From Allopusillimonas ginsengisoli (GTDB lineage: Bacteria; Pseudomonadota; Gammaproteobacteria; Burkholderiales; Burkholderiaceae_B): DNA of 64,000 nucleotides. Below, in pieces: positions 27,373 through 37,823 of this stretch. The stretch's first letter is position 1. The number at the start of each line of letters is the position of its first letter. Below the pieces are notes generated by a model that saw only the letters and a list, made by a program, of their open reading frames with translations, made no database searches and had not been told where the DNA came from. The DNA lies in the NCBI RefSeq assembly GCF_004153455.1, contig NZ_SDQE01000001.1, positions 744,001-808,000 on the forward strand, in the 5' to 3' direction. Position numbers and translations under genes: made by a program.

Positions 27373-29037
27373 TCAGTTCGCCTTGGGTAGCGCCAGCGGA
27401 TGCCCGCCCACGACTGTTCCTTGTACGGCAACATCCCTCAGCGTTTCAGGCGCCGCCTCAGAGGGATCGGAATCCAGCACGCAGAAATCAGCGTACTTCC
27501 CGACTTCGATGGATCCTATTCTGTCGTCCATGCGCAGTGTGTAGGCAGCACCCAGCGTAATGGCGCGCAATGCATCGGACACGCTGATCCGTTCGCTTTC
27601 TCCTAATATACGCCCGGAGGCGGTCTGCCGATTGACCGCACACCATGCAGTAAAGAGCGGCCCAATTGGCGTAATCGGCGCATCCGAGTGCACGGCAAAC
27701 GGCACCCCCATGCGCAACGCGGTCGCACAAGCGTTCATGCGATTGGCCCTGTCTGGGCCCATCGTTGTCCCGTAGTGTGCGTCTCCCCAGTAAAAGATGT
27801 GATTCGAAAATAGATTGGCACACATGCCCAGCTTGGCCATGCGGCGGAACTGCGCGGCGTCGGCCATCTGGCAATGCTGCAATGTGTGCCGATGATCGAA
27901 ACGCGGATGCAAAGTCAGTGCGCGCTCGACTGCATTGAGCGTCAATTCGGTAGCCTCGTCGCCATTCGTGTGTATATGCAGCTGTATCCCAGCGCGATGG
28001 TAGCGCTCGACGATGTATTCCAGATCATCGGGCGACGTCACCCATATGCCATTGGGTGCGCCGTTATAGTAGCCCGGCCATCGCACGCGTGCCGTAAAGC
28101 CCTGGATGGATCCATCGACCACCAGCTTGACGATGCCCAGATTCATCTTATCGTGATTGAGTTTTTTCAATGTTTCGAGCTTGCCCAGGCACGCGTCCAC
28201 GTCGCGCCCAAACAGCATGCCAGAAGCAGCCGGCACAATGCGCAGGGGGTAGTCGTCGGCGCGCGTTACCCGCGCCAACTCGACGATCCCCTCGTCGTGC
28301 AGCTCGTTGACAAGGTCTGTTGCAGTCGTGACGCCAGCCGACTGGGCGACCTGACCGAACATGGTCAGGCATTCCTGGCTTTGCCCAAGGGTGCGAAACG
28401 GATTGCCTATCATCCGCGTGATCGGGAACATCGCGGCAAACTCCTGCAGTTCGCCCGTTGGTTCACCATTGTCGAACTTGGCAATTCCTTCAATATCGGT
28501 GTCGCGATCAATGCCAGCCATCTCCAGCGCGCGCGAATTTGCGTTCATCAGGTGCATGCTGGCGTGCATGACGACAACAGCCCCATCGCCGGGAATCTTG
28601 TCCAGATCCTGAACCGTCATGCGCTGAGATCCGAAATAGATCGGATCAAACCCCCATCCGACCAGGTGCCGCCCTGGTTCGAGCTTGCTGCGTGCCTCCG
28701 CCAGACGCTGGACGACCTGATCTATGGTTTTGAGGCCGGGCCATATCTTGCCGTCGGGGCCGCGCCGATCATAAAACCCCACATAGACATAGAGCCACAC
28801 TACGCCTTCGTGCAAGTGACAATGCCCTTCTACCAGACCCGGCATCAGCACCTGATCGGCATAGCGATCATCGACATGAGCCCGCCCCCAGGCAGACGCC
28901 TGCTCTTGCGTACCCACGGCAAGAATACGCCCCTGCCTGACCGCGACATGGGTTGCATGAGGCTGCGCAGGATTCATGGTGAGAATCCGGCGTGCCTGAA
29001 AAATCTTGATATCCTGCTGTGCTGCTTCCTTGCTCAT
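27373..29037 (-). CDS. Metal-dependent amidohydrolase (YtcJ-like)
   Basis: 554-residue enzyme of the amidohydrolase superfamily. Metal ligands can be followed as the HxH pair in EGHCHLHE, His in HIHTNGDE, His in HTLQHCQ and a late Asp in HSDAPI; the lysine position of the family may be LVVDGSIQG. There is no signal peptide. Its ATGA start overlaps the stop of the DppF-like ATPase, making it the sixth gene of the ABC operon. The transporter probably brings in its amide, ester or cyclic substrate, which is unknown. Confidence 0.85.
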   Translation of the reverse strand: MSKEAAQQDIKIFQARRILTMNPAQPHATHVAVRQGRILAVGTQEQASAWGRAHVDDRYADQVLMPGLVEGHCHLHEGVVWLYVYVGFYDRRGPDGKIWPGLKTIDQVVQRLAEARSKLEPGRHLVGWGFDPIYFGSQRMTVQDLDKIPGDGAVVVMHASMHLMNANSRALEMAGIDRDTDIEGIAKFDNGEPTGELQEFAAMFPITRMIGNPFRTLGQSQECLTMFGQVAQSAGVTTATDLVNELHDEGIVELARVTRADDYPLRIVPAASGMLFGRDVDACLGKLETLKKLNHDKMNLGIVKLVVDGSIQGFTARVRWPGYYNGAPNGIWVTSPDDLEYIVERYHRAGIQLHIHTNGDEATELTLNAVERALTLHPRFDHRHTLQHCQMADAAQFRRMAKLGMCANLFSNHIFYWGDAHYGTTMGPDRANRMNACATALRMGVPFAVHSDAPITPIGPLFTAWCAVNRQTASGRILGESERISVSDALRAITLGAAYTLRMDDRIGSIEVGKYADFCVLDSDPSEAAPETLRDVAVQGTVVGGHPLALPKAN

Positions 29038-30088
29038 GCCATCTGCTCCACTTTACCAAATGCTTTGTGCCCATCCAGCGGTGCACTGACGCGGCCGTCT
29101 TCCACACGCACAAAATGACAGGCCACCTTGTGTCCCGGCAGAACTTCCCGCAAAGACGGAGGCTCCTGCTGGCAAAGTGCCTGCGCGGCCGGGCAACGCC
29201 CGGCAAAGCGACAGCCACTGGGCGGGTTGATCGGGCTGGGCGGATCACCCGCCAGCTTGATGCGGTTGGCCGCTTTTTCCCGCCCGCCTGATACTGTCGG
29301 CACCGCCGACATCAGCGCAACGCTGTATGGGTGCAGAGGTCGGGAAAAGAACGCAACGCGGGAGGCCTGTTCGACAATTTGTCCAAGATACATGACAGCA
29401 ATATCATCACAGATGTGCTCCACGACGGCCATGTCGTGACTAATGAACAAAAAGGATTGCCCACGCGCTATCTGTATGCGCCGCAGGAGATTAAGTATCT
29501 GGGCACGAATGGCAATATCGAGTGCGGACACGGGTTCGTCGCAGACCACCAGTTGTGGGTCTGTTGCCAACGCTCGCGCAATATTCAGGCGCTGACGTTG
29601 CCCGCCCGAAAACTGATGGGGAAACAGAACCTGCTGATCGTCCCGCAATCCCACCAGTCGAAACAACTCCGACACTTTCTCGCGCTGTTCGGCTGGCGTC
29701 CCTATGCCCATCAGCATAAGAGGCATTCGCACAATCTCTCCTGCGCGCTGTCGTGGATTCAGCGATGAATAGGGGTCCTGGAACACCAGTTGAATATGCC
29801 GACGCTGCGCCCGCAAAGCTTCGCCCTCGAGCTTGGTCAGATCGACATCATTGAAAATAATGGATCCCGCCGTGACCGGGGCCAGCCGCATGATGGAAAG
29901 CGCAGTGGTCGTCTTGCCCGAGCCCGACTCTCCCACAATCGCCATGGTGCGGCCGCGCTGTATATCGAAGCTGACGCCATCGACGGCATGCACCTTGTCT
30001 TTTTCCTTGCCCAACCTAGCACGGCCAATTTGAAAATGCACCTTGAGGTCACGCACAGACAACAATGGCTGTGAAGTTTCAACAGTGT

Positions 30089-30092
<4 letters not shown>
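29034..30092 (-). CDS. Oligopeptide/dipeptide-type ABC transporter ATPase (DppF/OppF-like)
   Basis: 352-residue ATPase with Walker A GESGSGKTT, signature FSGGQRQRLNIA and Walker B LVVCDEPVSALD. The C-terminal oligo_HPY extension contains a cysteine cluster (GCRFAGRCPAAQALC). It overlaps the DppD-like stop and the amidohydrolase start by four bases each. Works as a heterodimer with the DppD-like subunit. Confidence 0.9.
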
Positions 30093-31098
<1,006 letters not shown>

Positions 31099-31102
<4 letters not shown>

Positions 31103-32004
31103 GTCCGCTCCCGCAGCCGTGGATTGAATGCATCATTCAAGCCGTCGCCAATCAGGCTAACCGCCAGCACTGTCAGGAAGATCGCCACGCCAGGCAAGGT
31201 TACCGCCCACCAGGCCACAAGAATATACGGACGATTATTACCAATCATCAGTCCCCAACTCATCATGTTTGGATCACCCAACCCAAGAAACGACAGGCCC
31301 GCCTCAAACAGGATGGCGGTGCCAATTGCGAGCGTGGCAGAAACGATAAGCGGCGCCACGGCATTGGGCAGAATAACTTTCCAGATGATGCGCCCGTTTC
31401 CTGCGCCAATAACCCGTTCGGCCAGAATATAGTCCAGTTGTTTCAACCGCAGGAACTCACCCCGAGCCAGCCTTGCCGTGCCTGTCCAACTGACCACCCC
31501 AATGGCAATCGATATAGTCCACAAGGTCGGTGAAAACAGCGTGACCAGCACCATGGCAAACAAGAGCGTCGGCAATACCTGGAAGAACTCAGTGATGCGC
31601 ATCAGCGCTTCATCCACCCACCCACCGTAATAGCCCGCGACCGCGCCAATGACGACTCCAATGAAAACCGAAAGAAAGGCCGCCACCACACCGACCAGCA
31701 AAGTCGCCCGACCGCCGAAAATCAGGCCCGTCAGCAGATCACGGCCGAGATAATCGCTGCCCAGCAAGCCGAACTCGGTGCCCGGCGGCATCATGGGCGG
31801 GCCCACCAGTTCGAATGGATCCGCATCCATGACCATGGGGCCGAACACAGCAATCGACACAATGGCCAGCAACAAGAAAAAACCGAACACTGCTGAAGGG
31901 TTGCGACAGAACACACGCAAGGCTTCACGCCACTGGCCCGGCGGTTTCTGGGCAATTGCCTGTACGCCAGGCGTCGACGTTGTCGCGATCGAGCTCTGAT
32001 TCAT
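31099..32004 (-). CDS. Peptide-type ABC transporter permease (DppC-like)
   Basis: 301-residue inner-membrane subunit: N-terminal OppC_N helix (about 35-60), then a six-helix BPD_transp_1 domain with the EAA-like AERVIGAGNGRIIWKVILP. Four-base overlaps with both neighbours. Pairs with the DppB-like permease. Confidence 0.9.
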
Positions 32005-32966
32005 GCCTTTATCCTTGGATCAATGATGCGGTACGCCAAGTCGGTAAGCTGATTCATGATAATCACCAGCATCGAAGCAAAAAACAGAATGCCCAGCATG
32101 GTGGGGTAATCCCGCCGCAGCACTGAATCAAAAGCCAGACGACCCAGGCCCGGCCAGTTGAACACCGTTTCGACCAGAATCGCCCCCGCCAGCACATTGC
32201 CGAACTGCATCCCCAGCATGGTAATGACGGGCAGCACTGCATTGCGCAGCGCATGCTTGTACAACACAATGGTTTCGGACAAGCCTTTGGCGCGCGCGGT
32301 GCGAATGTAGTCTGCGGACAGCGCTTCCATCATGCTGGCACGCGCAAGCCGGCTGTACTGAGCGATGTAAACGAAGGCCAGCGTAAAGGCGGGCAGTACA
32401 AGATGTTCCGCGACATCCAGGATGCCGGCCCATCCGCCATCGTCCATACCTGCCGTACGCATATCCGAGACCGGAAATATCGGAAACACTGACGCAAACA
32501 AAATGATCAGTACGATGCCTGTCCAGAACACCGGAGCCGAATAACCCACGATCGAAAGAATGGTCACCAACTGCGATAAGAGACCATTCGGGCGCCGCGC
32601 CGCCAGCGACCCCATGAATGTACCAACCAGAAAAGCCAGCAATACAGACACGATCACCAAGAGCAGCGTCGCCGGCAACCGTTCCAGAATCAGCGACGTC
32701 ACCGGGGCGTTGAAAAAATACGATTGCCCCAGATCCCCCTGCACAACGTTGCCCAGGTAGATGCCCAGTTGCACAAGAAATGGCTTGTCGAGCCCGAACT
32801 CCGTGCGCAACTGAGCGCGAAGCTCTTCGGTCATCCCACCCATCGACCCCGCGATGGTCTCGACAGGATCTCCGGGCGAAATGTGTATCAGCAGGAAGTT
32901 GAGCGTGATGACCGCAAGCAGCAGAATCACTGCATAGACCAGTCGCTTAATAATGTAACGAAACAT
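32001..32966 (-). CDS. Peptide-type ABC transporter permease (DppB-like)
   Basis: 321-residue inner-membrane subunit with the family N-terminus (MFRYIIKRLVYAVILLLAV) and HISPGDP motif, six transmembrane helices, and the EAA loop IRTARAKGLSETIVLYKHAL. It starts 15 bp after the binding-protein stop. Confidence 0.91.
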   Translation of the reverse strand: MFRYIIKRLVYAVILLLAVITLNFLLIHISPGDPVETIAGSMGGMTEELRAQLRTEFGLDKPFLVQLGIYLGNVVQGDLGQSYFFNAPVTSLILERLPATLLLVIVSVLLAFLVGTFMGSLAARRPNGLLSQLVTILSIVGYSAPVFWTGIVLIILFASVFPIFPVSDMRTAGMDDGGWAGILDVAEHLVLPAFTLAFVYIAQYSRLARASMMEALSADYIRTARAKGLSETIVLYKHALRNAVLPVITMLGMQFGNVLAGAILVETVFNWPGLGRLAFDSVLRRDYPTMLGILFFASMLVIIMNQLTDLAYRIIDPRIKA

Positions 32967-32981
32967 CGTGGCCGCCGTGGT

Positions 32982-34571
32982 TTATTTCAGGTAGACATCA
33001 TCCAGCGGCGACAAGGGCCCCCAGATGCTTACCGGAGGATTGCCAACCTTTTGCGTTACAAGCGTGTGATACGGCACCTCGGCCACGTAGATCAGCGGAG
33101 CGTCATTCGTGACAATTTTCTGGAACTCCGCATAGAGTGCCTTGCGTTTTTCAAGATCAGTCTCGACGCCAGCCTTCTCAAGCAACTCGTCCACCTTGGG
33201 GTTGGAGTAAGACTGCGTATTCGTCCATACAATCGGGCGAATATTGGAGGTCAGGTAAGTACGGTGTACGCCGATCACGGGGTCGCCCCAATTCCAGACG
33301 ATATCGGTGGTCATGTCGAAGTCATGCCCTGCGATGCGCTTGGTCCAGGAAGGAAAGTCCGCGGAAGTACGCAAATCCGCCGCCACGCCGATCTTTTTCA
33401 ACTGAGCCCGGGCATACTCAGCAAGGCTCTTGCTGATCGCACCCGTACCAGGCAGCATGTCTATGCTCATTTTGAAACGAATGCCATTGCTGTCCGGCTT
33501 GTATCCAGCCTCATCCAGCAATTGTTTTGCCTTATCCAGATCAAGCGCATATTTATGTACATCCTGGGTTGCGTATGGGCTGGAGCTGATGATCGGCCCA
33601 TTTGATGGCTTGGCAAAGCCCATCGTCAACGCCTTGATGATGAAATTCTTGTCCAGCGAATAGGCGATGGCCTGCCTTACCCGGGCATCGTCGAAAGGCT
33701 TGCGCTCCGTGTTCAGTGCAAGCCACGCCAAGGCGCCGATACCTTCATACCCCTTATCCAGCATCTCAATATTCTTGTCGGCACTGGCCATGCGCAGTTG
33801 CGTGGGGTCGCCCATGAAAGGCAGCATTTGCAGGTCGCCGCGCTGAAGGCCGATCAGCAGGGTTGTCTGATCCTGATTGATCTGCAGGACGATGCGGTCA
33901 AGATAAGGCTTGTCTTTCAGGAAGAACTTATCGAAACGCTCCAGCACGACCTCTTTACCCGGCACGAACTCCTTGAGCTTGAACGGCCCCGAACCCACCA
34001 CGTCTTTCGAATTGCGGGGGTGAGATTTCAGATCCTGGCCATCGTCATAGATATGCTTGGGCAATATCGGCGACAAAGCAGGGGAAAGCGCGATGAGCAA
34101 GGCCGGGTGCGGCTGGCTGAGCTTGAAGACAGCGGTATGTGGATCAGGGGTTTCGATATTTTCGACAACATCGAACATCGCCTTGAAAGGATGGTTCTCC
34201 TTGTTCGCCATGATCGAGAACGCAACATCTTCAGATGTAACCGGCTCGCCATCATGAAACAGCGCATCCTGGCGCAAATGGACAGTGAGCGTTTTCCGGT
34301 CATCTGACCATTCCCACGATTCAGCAAGATAAGGCTGCGGATTCCATTGGTCGTCGAAACGCAGCAGGCTGGCGAACAACTGCGTACTGGGCAGCGCTGT
34401 TGCCATGCCCGACTGTACCGCGCCGTTCAAATGCCGAGGCGCCTGGTAGGTACCCAACACCAAGGTGCCGCCACGCTTGGGTTGCTCCGCAGCCAACGCT
34501 GTTCCGGCACCAATCAGCACAGATAGCCCCATTGCGGCAGCCAGTTTGAATACTTTCTTAAACTTGCGCAT
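32982..34571 (-). CDS. Peptide-type ABC transporter substrate-binding protein (SBP_bac_5)
   Basis: 529-residue periplasmic protein with a Sec signal (basic MRKFKK, hydrophobic core, ALAAEQ cleavage region) and a family 5 fold (LAESWEWSDDRKTLTVHLRQ, then VRQAIAYSLDKNFI). AAGGGGAC precedes the ATG. It is the first gene of the operon with two permeases, two ATPases, an amidohydrolase and CobW. Family 5 proteins bind peptides, glutathione, opines, nickel chelates or sugars; the ligand is not predictable here. Confidence 0.9.
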   Translation of the reverse strand: MRKFKKVFKLAAAMGLSVLIGAGTALAAEQPKRGGTLVLGTYQAPRHLNGAVQSGMATALPSTQLFASLLRFDDQWNPQPYLAESWEWSDDRKTLTVHLRQDALFHDGEPVTSEDVAFSIMANKENHPFKAMFDVVENIETPDPHTAVFKLSQPHPALLIALSPALSPILPKHIYDDGQDLKSHPRNSKDVVGSGPFKLKEFVPGKEVVLERFDKFFLKDKPYLDRIVLQINQDQTTLLIGLQRGDLQMLPFMGDPTQLRMASADKNIEMLDKGYEGIGALAWLALNTERKPFDDARVRQAIAYSLDKNFIIKALTMGFAKPSNGPIISSSPYATQDVHKYALDLDKAKQLLDEAGYKPDSNGIRFKMSIDMLPGTGAISKSLAEYARAQLKKIGVAADLRTSADFPSWTKRIAGHDFDMTTDIVWNWGDPVIGVHRTYLTSNIRPIVWTNTQSYSNPKVDELLEKAGVETDLEKRKALYAEFQKIVTNDAPLIYVAEVPYHTLVTQKVGNPPVSIWGPLSPLDDVYLK

Positions 34572-34647
34572 GTTGTCCCCTTGTCGATTAATAATAGCGA
34601 GGAATCCAGCGTCTCCATCTCGAGAGCAGGCTTGAGTGAGCGTAGCA

Positions 34648-34674
34648 TTGGACCGATGGCGTCAATAGGTCCAA
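34648..34674. promoter_or_regulatory. TTGGACC/GGTCCAA dyad upstream of peptide-type ABC operon
   Basis: A perfect 7-bp inverted repeat with a 13-base spacer, about 77 bp upstream of the binding-protein ATG. It could be an operator or an mRNA hairpin. No local regulator gene is encoded on this side, so any trans-acting factor is unknown. Confidence 0.35.
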
Positions 34675-34906
34675 GTGAGCGGTTTCAATGGAGCCAGAAG
34701 GCGCAAAACCCGCATGAAATAAGGGTTTACACGAGGTCGAATCAGGGTAATCGCCAATAAGACAGCTGTCGATGCGCACCCTCCGCAGCGGTGGGGCCAT
34801 CTTCTTTTCTTGTTCCAGGCTGTCAGCCAGCGCAGGGATTTTTTTAGTTGGCACAGTGCCAGCACTGCCTATTTCTATCGGCGCTGCAACTGCACACCCA
34901 TAAAAC

Positions 34907-34937
34907 TGAAGGCCGCGCGTTTCCGCTGCGGCCTTCA
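34907..34937 (-). terminator. Rho-independent terminator candidate after gabD-like gene
   Basis: A perfect 10-bp stem TGAAGGCCGC / GCGGCCTTCA with an 11-base loop lies 46 bp past the dehydrogenase stop. On the minus strand it is followed by AGTTTTATG, a short U tract. Confidence 0.65.
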
Positions 34938-34982
34938 ATTTATGCGACGGTGGACCAGGCCGCAGGGCCTGATTGCTTTACA

Positions 34983-36437
34983 TCAAATTCCGCCCAGACA
35001 CAGATATTTAACAACCAGGTAGTCGTCCAGGCCATAGTGCGATCCTTCGCGGCCGACACCTGATTGCTTCACTCCGCCAAACGGCGCGGCTTCATTCGAA
35101 ACGATGCCGGTGTTGATGCCCACCATGCCGTATTCCAGTGCCTCGGCCACGCGCCACACACGGCCGATATCGCGGCTGTAGAAATACGCTGCCAGCCCGA
35201 ACTCGGTGTCATTCGAAAGCTTGATCACTTCTTCGTCTGACGAAAAACGGAACAATGGCGCCAGCGGCCCGAAGGTTTCTTCGCGCGCCACCTTCATGTC
35301 GGTGGTGACGCCGGCAATAATGGTGGGTTCAAAGAATGATTGCCCCAACGCGTGCGGTTTGCCTCCGGCCAGGAGCTTGCCGCCTTTGCTCAAGGCATCC
35401 TCGATATGCTCCTTGACCTTCTCGACCGCCGCATTGTCGATCAAAGGCCCTTGGGTAACACCCTCTTCCATGCCGTTGCCGATCTTCAGCTTGGCAACCG
35501 CGGCAACCAGTTTCTCTGAAAAGGCATCGTACACCTTGTCGTGTACATAGATGCGGTTCGCGCACACGCAGGTTTGCCCTGTGTTGCGGTACTTGCTGGC
35601 CATGGCGCCTTCAACGGCAGCATCCAGATCGGCATCATCGAACACGATGAACGGGGCATTGCCGCCCAGTTCCATCGACACTTTCTTGATCGAGCTGGCG
35701 CTTTGCTGCATAAGCAGGCGGCCCACTTCGGTGGAGCCGGTAAAGCTTACCTTGCGCACCAGCGCATTGCTCGTCATCTCGCCGCCGATCGCGCTGGCAG
35801 ACCCGGTCAGAATGGAAAACACGCCGGGCGGCACGCCGGCTTCTTCGGCCAACACGGCCAGCGCCAGCGCCGAATATGGCGTCTGGGTGGCCGGTTTGAC
35901 CACGATAGGACAACCCGCGCCCAGTGCGGCGCCCGCCTTGCGGGTGATCATGGACGAGGGGAAGTTCCAGGGCGTGATGGCCGCGCAAACGCCAATCGGC
36001 TCCTTGATGACGACAATACGCTTGTCGGGAGACGATGTGGGGATGGTATCGCCATAGGCGCGCTTGCCCTCTTCGGCATACCATTCAAAATATGCCGCGC
36101 CGTAGGCGATTTCACCTTTGGATTCGGCCAGCGGCTTGCCTTGCTCTGCCGTCATGATCAGGGCGAGGTCGTCCGTGTTGGCCAGCATCAAGTCAAACCA
36201 GCGGCGCAGGATGCCGGCGCGCTGCTTGGCGGTCATTTTGCGCCAGTCTGCCCAAGCTTCGTTGGCGGCTTCAATGGCGCGGCGGGTTTCGTCGGCACCC
36301 ATTTTGGGAATGGTGCCGAGCACTTCGCCTGTGGCCGGATTGGTAACTTCGATGGTTGCGCCGCTATCGGCGTCGCACCATTTGCCATTGATATAGCACT
36401 GCTGCCGGAATAAATCCGGATTCTTCAACTTCAACAT
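34983..36437 (-). CDS. gabD: NAD(P)-dependent succinate-semialdehyde dehydrogenase-like (GabD type)
   Basis: 484-residue aldehyde dehydrogenase of GabD length. It has WNFPSSMITRK, the catalytic glutamate in MELGGNAPFIVFDDADLDAA, and the nucleophile Cys290 in NTGQTCVCANR. The start at 36437 (MLKLKNPDL) follows GGGGTGG. It oxidises succinate semialdehyde or a related semialdehyde to the acid. It is divergent from a LacI regulator across a perfect operator palindrome, so it may be repressed by it. The precise aldehyde is inferred only from overall GabD similarity. Confidence 0.85.
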   Translation of the reverse strand: MLKLKNPDLFRQQCYINGKWCDADSGATIEVTNPATGEVLGTIPKMGADETRRAIEAANEAWADWRKMTAKQRAGILRRWFDLMLANTDDLALIMTAEQGKPLAESKGEIAYGAAYFEWYAEEGKRAYGDTIPTSSPDKRIVVIKEPIGVCAAITPWNFPSSMITRKAGAALGAGCPIVVKPATQTPYSALALAVLAEEAGVPPGVFSILTGSASAIGGEMTSNALVRKVSFTGSTEVGRLLMQQSASSIKKVSMELGGNAPFIVFDDADLDAAVEGAMASKYRNTGQTCVCANRIYVHDKVYDAFSEKLVAAVAKLKIGNGMEEGVTQGPLIDNAAVEKVKEHIEDALSKGGKLLAGGKPHALGQSFFEPTIIAGVTTDMKVAREETFGPLAPLFRFSSDEEVIKLSNDTEFGLAAYFYSRDIGRVWRVAEALEYGMVGINTGIVSNEAAPFGGVKQSGVGREGSHYGLDDYLVVKYLCLGGI

Positions 36438-36491
36438 GTTGCCACCCCTGCTGGATTGATGTGTTGGAAACTGCAATTAACTTATAATACT

Positions 36492-36503
36492 TGAAGCGCT
36501 TCA
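36492..36503. promoter_or_regulatory. LacI-family operator palindrome
   Basis: TGAAGCGCTTCA is a perfect 12-bp palindrome with the central GCGC-type step typical of LacI/GntR-repressor operators. It lies between the gabD-like start (36437) and the LacI start (36548). A TATAAT hexamer (36483-36488) is three bases away, so binding would block a promoter. Confidence 0.7.
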
Positions 36504-36547
36504 TTTTAGTGGACAAATCAATTATTTTCAAAACAAACACGATCTCC

Positions 36548-37597
36548 ATGAGCAAGGATTCAAGCACTTCTGCAGCCGAACAGCCACAACGCCGCCCGAC
36601 GCTGGCCGATGTCGCCCACCTGGCAGGCGTCTCGCTGGGCAGCGCGTCTCGCGCACTTTCTGTACCCGATCAGGTACGGCCGGCAACCCTGGACGCCGTC
36701 AATCGCGCTGTTGCAGAGCTGGGGTATATCCGCGACGGCGCCGCCCGGGCGCTGGCATCGCGACGCACCCACACCATTGCCGCCGTCTACCCAACCTTGA
36801 CCAATCCGATTTTTGCGCACTCGACGCATTCAATGCAGCAAACCTTGTGGGCGCTGGGCTATCAGCTGCTGATTGTCAGCCACGAATACCACAAAGATGA
36901 CGAGGCCGCCTTGATACGCGCCACCCTTGAGCGCGGCATCGACGGCATCATCATGGTGGGTACTGATCATGAGCAAGAGGTCTATTCTCTGCTTCGCCAC
37001 CGCAATCTTCCTTACGTACTCACCTGGTCTGTCGATGAAAGCGACTATCCGTATTGCGTAGGGATTTCAAACTTCGATGCCGCCTACCGCCTGGCCCAGC
37101 GCGTCCTGGCCCATGGCCACCAGCGCATTGCCATCTGCAGCGGCGCGTCCGCGCACAATGAGCGCGCCCGGGGCCGACGCGACGGCATCCTGGCCGCTGC
37201 CGCCGAAAAGGGGGTGAATGTGCCCGAGCAATGGCTGCTTGAGCGCCCTTTTTCCTTTGACGGCGGACGCGATGCGATACGGCAACTGTGGCAAGGATCG
37301 CCTCGCCCCACCGTCGTCATGTTTGGGACGGATCTGCAGGCCATGGGCGCGCTGGATGAATGCCGCCGCCTGGGCATTGCGGTACCGGGTCAGGTCTCCA
37401 TCATCGGTTTCGATGGCATCGAAGAAGCCAGCATGATGCAGCCATCGATTACGTCGGTGTGCATCCCGGCCCACGAAATCGGCAAACACGCGGCGCGCAT
37501 CATGGTGTCGTTGGTTGAAGGAGAACCGGTCGAACCGGTTGGCGCTTTGCAGGAAACCATTGTCGAGCGTGAGAGCCTGGGGCCCGCACCCGCTTGA
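36548..37597 (+). CDS. LacI-family transcriptional regulator
   Basis: 349-residue repressor: N-terminal LacI helix-turn-helix (PTLADVAHLAGVSLGSASRAL, about 19-39), hinge, then a periplasmic-binding-protein-like effector domain (YPTLTNPIFAHS, VSIIGFDGIEEAS). I choose ATG at 36548; a longer frame from a TTG at 36491 would begin inside the operator palindrome. It is divergent from the gabD-like gene, which is its likely target along with itself. Confidence 0.88.
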   Translation: MSKDSSTSAAEQPQRRPTLADVAHLAGVSLGSASRALSVPDQVRPATLDAVNRAVAELGYIRDGAARALASRRTHTIAAVYPTLTNPIFAHSTHSMQQTLWALGYQLLIVSHEYHKDDEAALIRATLERGIDGIIMVGTDHEQEVYSLLRHRNLPYVLTWSVDESDYPYCVGISNFDAAYRLAQRVLAHGHQRIAICSGASAHNERARGRRDGILAAAAEKGVNVPEQWLLERPFSFDGGRDAIRQLWQGSPRPTVVMFGTDLQAMGALDECRRLGIAVPGQVSIIGFDGIEEASMMQPSITSVCIPAHEIGKHAARIMVSLVEGEPVEPVGALQETIVERESLGPAPA

Positions 37598-37640
37598 CGC
37601 GGTAGACGTTTTTGCCTGCTGGGGGATGGCGTTTGCGCAG

Positions 37641-37673
37641 CAAAAACCCGCAAGGTCAAAGACTGTGCGGGTT
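37641..37673 (-). terminator. Rho-independent terminator of tRNA-Arg
   Basis: A perfect 8-bp stem AACCCGCA / TGCGGGTT (37645-37652 and 37666-37673) lies 31 bp past the tRNA 3' end. On the minus strand it runs into TTTTTG. Confidence 0.8.
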
Positions 37674-37704
37674 CGGGTGCTTGCTGCAGAAAGGAATAAA
37701 GCCT

Positions 37705-37779
37705 TGGCGTCCCCGGCAGGAATCGAACCTGCAATCTTCCCTTAGGAGGGGAAAGTTATATCCATTTAACTACGGAGAC
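37705..37779 (-). tRNA. tRNA-Arg, anticodon CCT
   Basis: A complete cloverleaf reads on the minus strand. The seven-pair acceptor is GTCTCCG / CGGGGAC with one G-U, the D-stem is GTTA/TAAC, and the anticodon arm is TTCCC-CTCCTAA-GGGAA with CCT at 34-36. The T arm is GCAGG-TTCGATT-CCTGC. The discriminator is G and CCA is encoded (37705-37707). It decodes AGG. It has its own terminator. No integrase or duplicated 3' end nearby marks it as an island attachment site. Confidence 0.95.
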
Positions 37780-37823
37780 AAAAAGGAATCCACGGAGTAT
37801 AACCTGCCGGATGCGTGCTTGGA

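Larger units (their letters stand above)
34572..34982. other. 411-bp gene-free stretch between gabD-like and ABC operons
   Basis: No credible coding frame. It holds the gabD-like terminator (34907-34937), a GC hairpin CAGGCC-gcag-GGCCTG (34956-34971), and, closer to the ABC operon, two perfect dyads: TTGGACC/GGTCCAA (34648-34674) and AAACCC/GGGTTT (34706-34728). The latter pair lie in the presumed leader or promoter of the peptide-type ABC operon. No clear -35/-10 pair was found. Confidence 0.6.

Noticed and set aside
37705-37779. tRNA-Arg as an integration site for a genomic island
   Set aside because: No integrase, no duplicated tRNA 3' end and no foreign-looking genes downstream; the tRNA is followed by its own terminator and a permease gene.
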